Below, one piece after another: positions 58,852 through 64,000 of a stretch of 64,000 bases of DNA. The notes under the pieces are model-generated. The model saw only the letters and a program-made list of their open reading frames with translations. It searched no databases and had not been told where the DNA came from. The translations under genes and the position numbers were made by a program. The first letter of the stretch is position 1. Every line of letters starts with the position of its first letter. The stretch is taken from NCBI GenBank assembly GCA_002794735.1, contig NBAZ01000003.1, positions 558,001 through 622,000 of the forward strand. Direction: 5' to 3'. The DNA is from Pyrrhoderma lamaoense. Lineage: Eukaryota > Basidiomycota > Agaricomycetes > Hymenochaetales > Hymenochaetaceae.

Positions 58852-61157
58852 ATGTCAGCAATCTATATCGATGAAGCATCAGGAGTCGATGAACAGGGTA
58901 CTGGCTCCCAGAACGCCCCCTACAAAACCCTTGCATATGCCTTGTTCAAGCATGAATCTACCGATATAACTACTCAGGTTGACTATCACATCCGCAAAAA
59001 TGGAGAAACCCCCTATGATAAACCGTCAGATAGCTCACTGAAAAAAGCGAAAAAAGGTGCAGAAGGTCTGCGCAAGAAGGCACTGAAGGCTGCTGAGATT
59101 GCTGAGCGTGAGGCAAAGGAGCGTGCAGACGCAGATAAGAGGCTTGAAGAGAGCAAGAAGATCATCTTAGTCGAGGACGAGTCACTGCCAAAGCCTGTTA
59201 AGGTGCGCGCCACATACGTTGTGTCTCCTATGTCTATCCTATGCACTATACACTTCGCCCTGCTTTTGTAACTGATTAACCTTCACGATGAAATTGTTAG
59301 GCTAAGATCAATAAGCTTGCTCCTTTACGCTCGAAACGCGTCCGGGTGAACGGGTGGGTGCACAGACTAAGGTCTCAGAAGGGAATCATGTTCATCGTAT
59401 TGCGTGATGGAACGGGATACCTCCAGGCCGTTCTTTCTGGTCAATGTGTAAGTGAAGATTATAACTACCTTTTACGATAACTTCATATTCGTTATATAAC
59501 TGCCTCAAAATCCACCATATCTACATTCTACAAATATATCTAATAGCTCCCTTTGATTTTTTGGCGCATATATTCATACTCCGTATGTTACACTCAACAC
59601 TAACCATTTTTACTACAAATACAGACTCAAACCTACTCTGCATTAACTCTCACGCTTGAATCAAGCGTCGAGCTTACTGGTACCCTTCAAGAAGTTCCAG
59701 AAGGGAAAACTGCTCCTGGAGGTCACGAACTTGTGGTCGACTTCTGGAAAGTGTTAGGGGCTGCCCCAGGAGGCGAAGAAGCTTTTAACAACCAATTCAA
59801 CGAAGTACATCACTTTCGTAGTTTTACCCATATCTTAATCATACTAACGTTCCATACCAACGTTTTTTTACCAAAGAAATCAGATCCCTCAATCCTCGCC
59901 AACCTTCGACATCTTACTTTACGCACTGAAACTGCTTCTGCTGTGCTGCTTTTGCGTTCTCATCTGCTCCGTTCCTTTAGACTATCACTAGAAGAGCAAG
60001 GACTAACCGAAGTAACGACTCCATGCCTAGTCCAAACTCAGGTTGAAGGAGGATCGACGCTTTTCAAACTTCAATATTACGGCCAAGATGCATACTTAAC
60101 GCAGAGTAGCCAACTTTACTTGGAGACCTGTCTACCGGCCTTAGGTGATGTATTTTGTGTCCAAGAAAGTTTCAGAGCAGAAAACAGGTAAGCACCTGAC
60201 TTCTGCATCATAAACATAGTTAATGGTTAATGTCTAGTCATACACGACGTCACTTGAGTGAATATACTCACTTAGAGGGAGAACTTGCTTTCATCACTTT
60301 CGATGATCTCATGAGTCATATCGAAGAAACCGTAAGTCATATAGTATATTCTCCGATGTCTGTGTGAATCTAACCCTAAGTAGATATGTAGCACTGTTGA
60401 TAGACTACTTGCCGACCCAGTGTCTGCGGCATTGATTAAGCAGCTTAATCCATCTTTCGTTGCACCTGCAAGACCGTTCAAGAGGATGAACTATGTTGAT
60501 GCTATCAAATGGCTCAACGACAATGGCATTCAGCATGAGGCTGAAGATGCGGAGGGAAATGTCATCACAACCAAGGATGAAAAGACTGGAGAAGAAAAGC
60601 CAGTTATGGTAGAACATGTAATTGGTGATGACATCGCTGAAGCGGCAGAAAGAAGGATGATTGATGCGATGGGAGTACCAGTGTTCCTCTACGGATTTCC
60701 AGCCGAGATCAAGGCGTTTTACATGAAGAAAATGCCCACTCCCGAGGGTGTTGACTCAAAACATATCTTCACGGAATCTTGTGACTTGCTAATGCCGGGT
60801 GTGGGTGAGATTGTTGGGGGCTCAATGCGTATCAGCGATACAGAAGAGATGTTGGCTGCATATAAGCGTGAAGGGATGGACCCAAGCCCTTACTACTGGT
60901 ACATGGACCAGCGCAAATATGGTACATGCGAACATGGAGGTTATGGACTGGGTGTTGAGGTATAACCGCTTTCATCGATTCTTTCGAGATATGTCTAACT
61001 AAATTCACCCAATAGCGATTCCTTGCATGGCTCGCAGATAGATATACAGTTCGGTAAGTCTTGGATTATATGTGGATTCATTTACCATCTGTCCTGACTA
61101 ACTTGTATCAGCGAATGCTCCTTGTTCCCGAGATGGCCTGGTCGTGCGACTCCTTAA
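58852..61157 (+). CDS. Cytosolic asparagine--tRNA ligase
   Basis: A class II aminoacyl-tRNA synthetase (DED81 type) charging tRNA-Asn. Exons 58852-59202, 59301-59447, 59625-59804, 59877-60187, 60238-60331, 60384-60959, 61016-61053, 61112-61157 give 580 residues. An N-terminal Lys/Glu/Ala coiled region (about 60-110) is a eukaryotic extension. Then follow the OB fold ([35 protein letters not shown]), motif 2 ([20 protein letters not shown]) and motif 3 ([20 protein letters not shown]). [17 protein letters not shown] and the C-terminal [10 protein letters not shown] are typical of AsnRS, not AspRS. The frame is intact. Confidence 0.96.
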
Positions 61158-61856
61158 ATTCTTCGTGATGAAGAGGAGTCGAGGGTTGTGTATTGAAGTA
61201 AATATGTATTCTTTTTTGCTGGCGTATATCTGGAAAGAAGATTGTTCATTTTTAGATTGCTGTGCTATCACCTGCATGTATTACTTTTGCTTGTTTACTG
61301 TTTTAAGTATTATAATATGCTGAAACTCATAGATTGACATTTCTCATTTTAATTCGAGATCGAGATAAAGACCTCGTCACTCAAAGCTATTCTTTAGTGA
61401 AAGTAAGCCATTAGTAAGATCTCGACTTGATATAGTATCCTGAGTAATCTTATTGCATCAGTTTTTACGGGAACGGTCAATCGTTGTCGGGAAATTCATA
61501 ATGCAGCTTAGTGTTAAACAACAGTAAATAACCACCGAAACAATTTCTACGGCACGTGTAATTAAGCTTCCAAAACACGCCATCTTCAGACTATCTACAT
61601 TAAAAACTCAAGCCTGCACATACGTGCACATATGCCAAGCACACAATAATCTTAGTAATGGGCGCACTGTAAATTACGGAATGGGATCAAAAGAATAAGG
61701 GAGATTCTTGATCAACTGCGCGGGTCCACATGGTTCATACCGTGGAAGATAAGTGCATGTCCTCATAAGGTCCATGCTCTGCGTTGTCTCAACCTTCGAC
61801 TGAAACTCAGGCTCAGCTTTTTTTGAGTGTGTTGGCTTTCCTGTGCTCAAGCGAAT
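61158..61856. promoter_or_regulatory. 699 bp intergenic region before the beta-repeat protein
   Basis: AsnRS 3' flank and promoter of the next gene. AT-rich; no gene was seen. Confidence 0.5.
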
Positions 61857-63432
61857 ATGATTGTAATCGAGGAAAACCCGGACGCTAAGACACCAACATC
61901 GTCAAGGACACCGATCTTAAGTGGGGACGGATATTCTCAGTATTTACCTCCACCATATACACCACGAAGCCCTTATGGGTCAAATAGCTCAATCCTTCAA
62001 TATCCGGACGATGTGCCACTGAGAAGAGAAAGATTACCTCGTGGAGAGAATGCTAAAAAACGATTCTTTATGGCTTTTAGTATTGCTATTGGACTCTGGG
62101 TTTTGTTTGCGATTCTAGTTGGGAAGATCTCTATTGACATTGTGGGTCTTGTACAAAATGTGAGCAAGTAACACTAGAGAGCTTAACTTCTAGTTTCCGA
62201 TAAATTACTTTACACTTCGTTTAGGAGCCAATTACTAGCTCTGTTTGTGTGGAAGGCGGAAAACACGAACTTTCAAGTGAAACACGTTCTAGAGGTTCTT
62301 TTGCATCAAAGTTTAGCTTTAAAGTCCCGCCATCCACAAAAGAATTGTATTTTTTCAGCAACGACTCCAGTGCATCAGGTAATCTTATATTTGATACTGT
62401 ACCCAACGGCTCTTCAACCATGGATATATACGTTGATGTCGAGATAATATACCAGTTTAAGGACGCAGTGCACCATTCTAAAGTATGCTACTCAACTGAC
62501 GACAAACTCGGACACTATTTTGATTTCCTAAGCTCAGAATACCTGGAAAAGAGTAATATTTTAAAATATAATGTACTTGTTCACTTGCCCCCTGGGACAG
62601 AAGACATGCCACGAATTTTCAACAAGTTACGTGCAGAGATGCCCCTTTACCGTGTCGTACTGCAACATATGGAGAGTTTACGTTTCAAAGAGGTTGTTAT
62701 CAAGACTGAAAATTCTCCGATCTCGTGTACAGTAAGTTATTATACATGTAATATGCCCCAAAACTTCCGGCCCTGAGATCTCTCGATATAGTACTTGGAT
62801 GCGGATGATCTGACTGTGAAAACCAAAAACTCGCCTATTGAAGGCTATTACTCAGCATCAAGCAAATTGGAACTCACAACTGAGAATTCACCCATCAAGG
62901 TTCGAGTAAACATGCTTAACACAGGCAACTCACCGCCAACCGATGTGAAAATCCGAACGGACAATGCCAGAATTGACGTACTTTTCGATCTTTTCTCATC
63001 AAAATCCATACAACTATCCCGTTCATCTCTGACCTCCCCCACGGTTTCATCCGATAATATTGGGGGAGGTTCGCTATTGATGTGCAGACTCGAAATGCAC
63101 CTTTAGGAATTGAAGTGGTCGAACAGCCGATCTCTTCTTCTCTCCAGCTACATGCGCAGACTTCAAATGGTCCCGCTCATGTTTCTCTACCTTCGACGTA
63201 TGAAGGTGGCTTCTCAGTAAAGTCAACGATGCTGCGCCCTCGGGTAGAGCTATCAGACCACTCCGAAGATCCTGCTGATACTAACAGACATCGGAAATTC
63301 GAAATACATCTAGAGACGGGTACTGCAGTCGAAGGCAGTATCTCATGGGTCGACAAACGAGGGCGAGGAGGTAGTAGCAAGGGGTATGCCTATGTAGAAA
63401 CGAGCTTATTGTCAGCTGTTCTAGTTTTATGA
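61857..63432 (+). CDS. Membrane-anchored beta-repeat (DUF4097-like) protein, with one frameshift
   Basis: Exons 61857-62159, 62225-62731 and 62792-63432 give 483 residues after correction. A Pro/Ser/Tyr-rich cytosolic N terminus (YLPPPYTPRSPYG) precedes one TM (FMAFSIAIGLWVLFAILVGK, about 71-90). The external part has repeating strand motifs: VVIKTENSPIS, LTVKTKNSPIEGYY, LELTTENSPIKVRV, VKIRTDNARIDV, VQTRNAPLGIEV, HAQTSNGPAHVSLP. This [T]xN[S/A]PI repeat resembles bacterial DUF4097-type adhesin repeats and a family often seen in mushroom-forming fungi; function unknown. At a G5 run (63062-63066) one base is missing; with it GGRFAIDVQTRNAPLG continues the repeats. The ATG at 61857 is the first in frame. 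Confidence 0.85.
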
Positions 63433-63778
63433 CTGTGATCTATTTTTTCTTCATACTGTGTGATATCTGACTTACTACCTCATGACTACTTTTCTGTTTC
63501 TTGTTCTGTATCTGTGCTTCTTAGTCTTTATGCTTGTCCGGCTTATTCTCAATGTATATGTTTCGTCATATTTATTTAGGGGGTTCTATATACTTGTACA
63601 GAAAGTAGGCAGGCCTTGAAGTACCCACATATGCAGCTGTATAACGTACATGGCACTATACTTAACATAGTAAAGTTGGACACTATCGAAAGAACACACT
63701 TGAAATCCAACCTACAACCCACCATCAAAACCTATAATTTCCCGATTCAGTTCGCACCCCCGGAGAAGTCGGCTTCAA
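63433..63778. other. 346 bp convergent region between beta-repeat paralogues
   Basis: It separates the stop codons of two related genes. T-rich; no recognisable element. Confidence 0.55.
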
Positions 63779-64000
63779 CTAGGCCGTTACGGGAAGAAAT
63801 ATGCAGTCCCCATTTATTCTTATTCGACCATTCTCCCAAAATATCTTTCCAAAGATCTGTCCTTTGTCTTTATGGTCAATGTGGATACTGCGCTTTCTTC
63901 CTTCGCCACTTGGATCTTCAACATTACTTGAATTTATCACTCTGGCAGCGGCGTTGGACGTACGTAGGGTGAACAAGCCTTCAAATGCTGGGTGTAAAGT
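63779..64000 (-). CDS. Second beta-repeat protein, C-terminal part (cut by window end)
   Basis: The frame is open from the window edge to a stop at 63779, with no intron: PAFEGLFTLRTSNAAARV, DPSGEGRKRSIHIDHKDKGQ, IFGKIFWENGRIRINGDCIF and ending LPVTA. It matches the C terminus of the neighbouring gene position by position in pattern: (S/A)xxEGxF(T/S), TSNA/ARV, acidic DP, RK-x-x-I, G-x-I-x-G-x-I-x-W. I therefore call it a paralogue in opposite orientation. The 5' part lies outside the window. Confidence 0.75.
   Translation of the reverse strand, partial: TLHPAFEGLFTLRTSNAAARVINSSNVEDPSGEGRKRSIHIDHKDKGQIFGKIFWENGRIRINGDCIFLPVTA

Noticed and set aside
57423..61157. DPH5 and AsnRS as a co-regulated translation cluster
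   Set aside because: They are neighbours on the same strand with separate 5' regions; two genes are too few to support more than chance.
1..64000. tRNA genes, rRNA, CRISPR arrays, transposases
   Set aside because: I scanned for B-box-like GGTTCGANTCC, regular spaced repeats and transposase or reverse-transcriptase motifs. B-box-like words (for example near 55279 and 57245) had no matching arms; no element protein was seen.

Overview
The window is nuclear DNA of a basidiomycete fungus, most likely Agaricomycotina. Evidence: nearly every gene is broken by many short introns (mostly about 45-100 nt, GT-AG with CTAAC/CTAAT-like branch sites), one gene is a FunK1-type protein kinase (a family typical of these fungi), and the intergenic DNA is AT-rich with pyrimidine-rich leaders. 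I rebuilt 27 coding regions by hand from splice sites, reading phase and recalled family motifs; no database search was run.

Layout. 1-1187: 3' end of an oligopeptide transporter, then a 4.3 kb gene-free, repeat-rich stretch. 5.5-11.9 kb: PKA catalytic subunit (-) and transportin (+), divergent. 13.9-20.8 kb: NCS1 nucleobase permease (-) and FunK1 kinase (-). 21.9-28.2 kb: PTAR1-like prenyltransferase-alpha-repeat protein (+), HRD3/SEL1L ERAD protein (-), and an unrecognised small basic protein (-). 29.3-37.6 kb: succinate/fumarate carrier (+), KDEL receptor (-), VIP36-like lectin (-), FSH1-type serine hydrolase (+). 40.3-49.6 kb: membrane protein of unsure identity (-), microbial-type PARG (-), GH28 exopolygalacturonase (-), ERV2 sulfhydryl oxidase (-). 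49.8-54.3 kb: LSm4 (+), GH71 alpha-1,3-glucanase (-), ketopantoate hydroxymethyltransferase (-). 55.5-57.1 kb: a divergent pair of Asn-Gly repeat proteins that I cannot assign to a family. 57.4-64.0 kb: DPH5 (+), cytosolic AsnRS (+), and two convergent paralogues of a membrane-anchored beta-repeat protein, the second cut by the window end.

No operon logic applies; genes are spaced and independently promoted. Functional themes are the early secretory pathway (HRD3, ERD2, VIP36-like lectin, ERV2), cell-wall polysaccharide breakdown (GH28, GH71), and translation or RNA housekeeping (DPH5, AsnRS, LSm4).

The strongest oddity is technical or evolutionary: ten otherwise conserved reading frames each lack exactly one base, at least seven of them in G or C runs, and restoring one base makes all spliced lengths divisible by three. 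No compensating +1 error was seen. The most interesting biological candidates are the Asn-Gly repeat pair, which carries RRxS sites, and the small basic protein near 28 kb.
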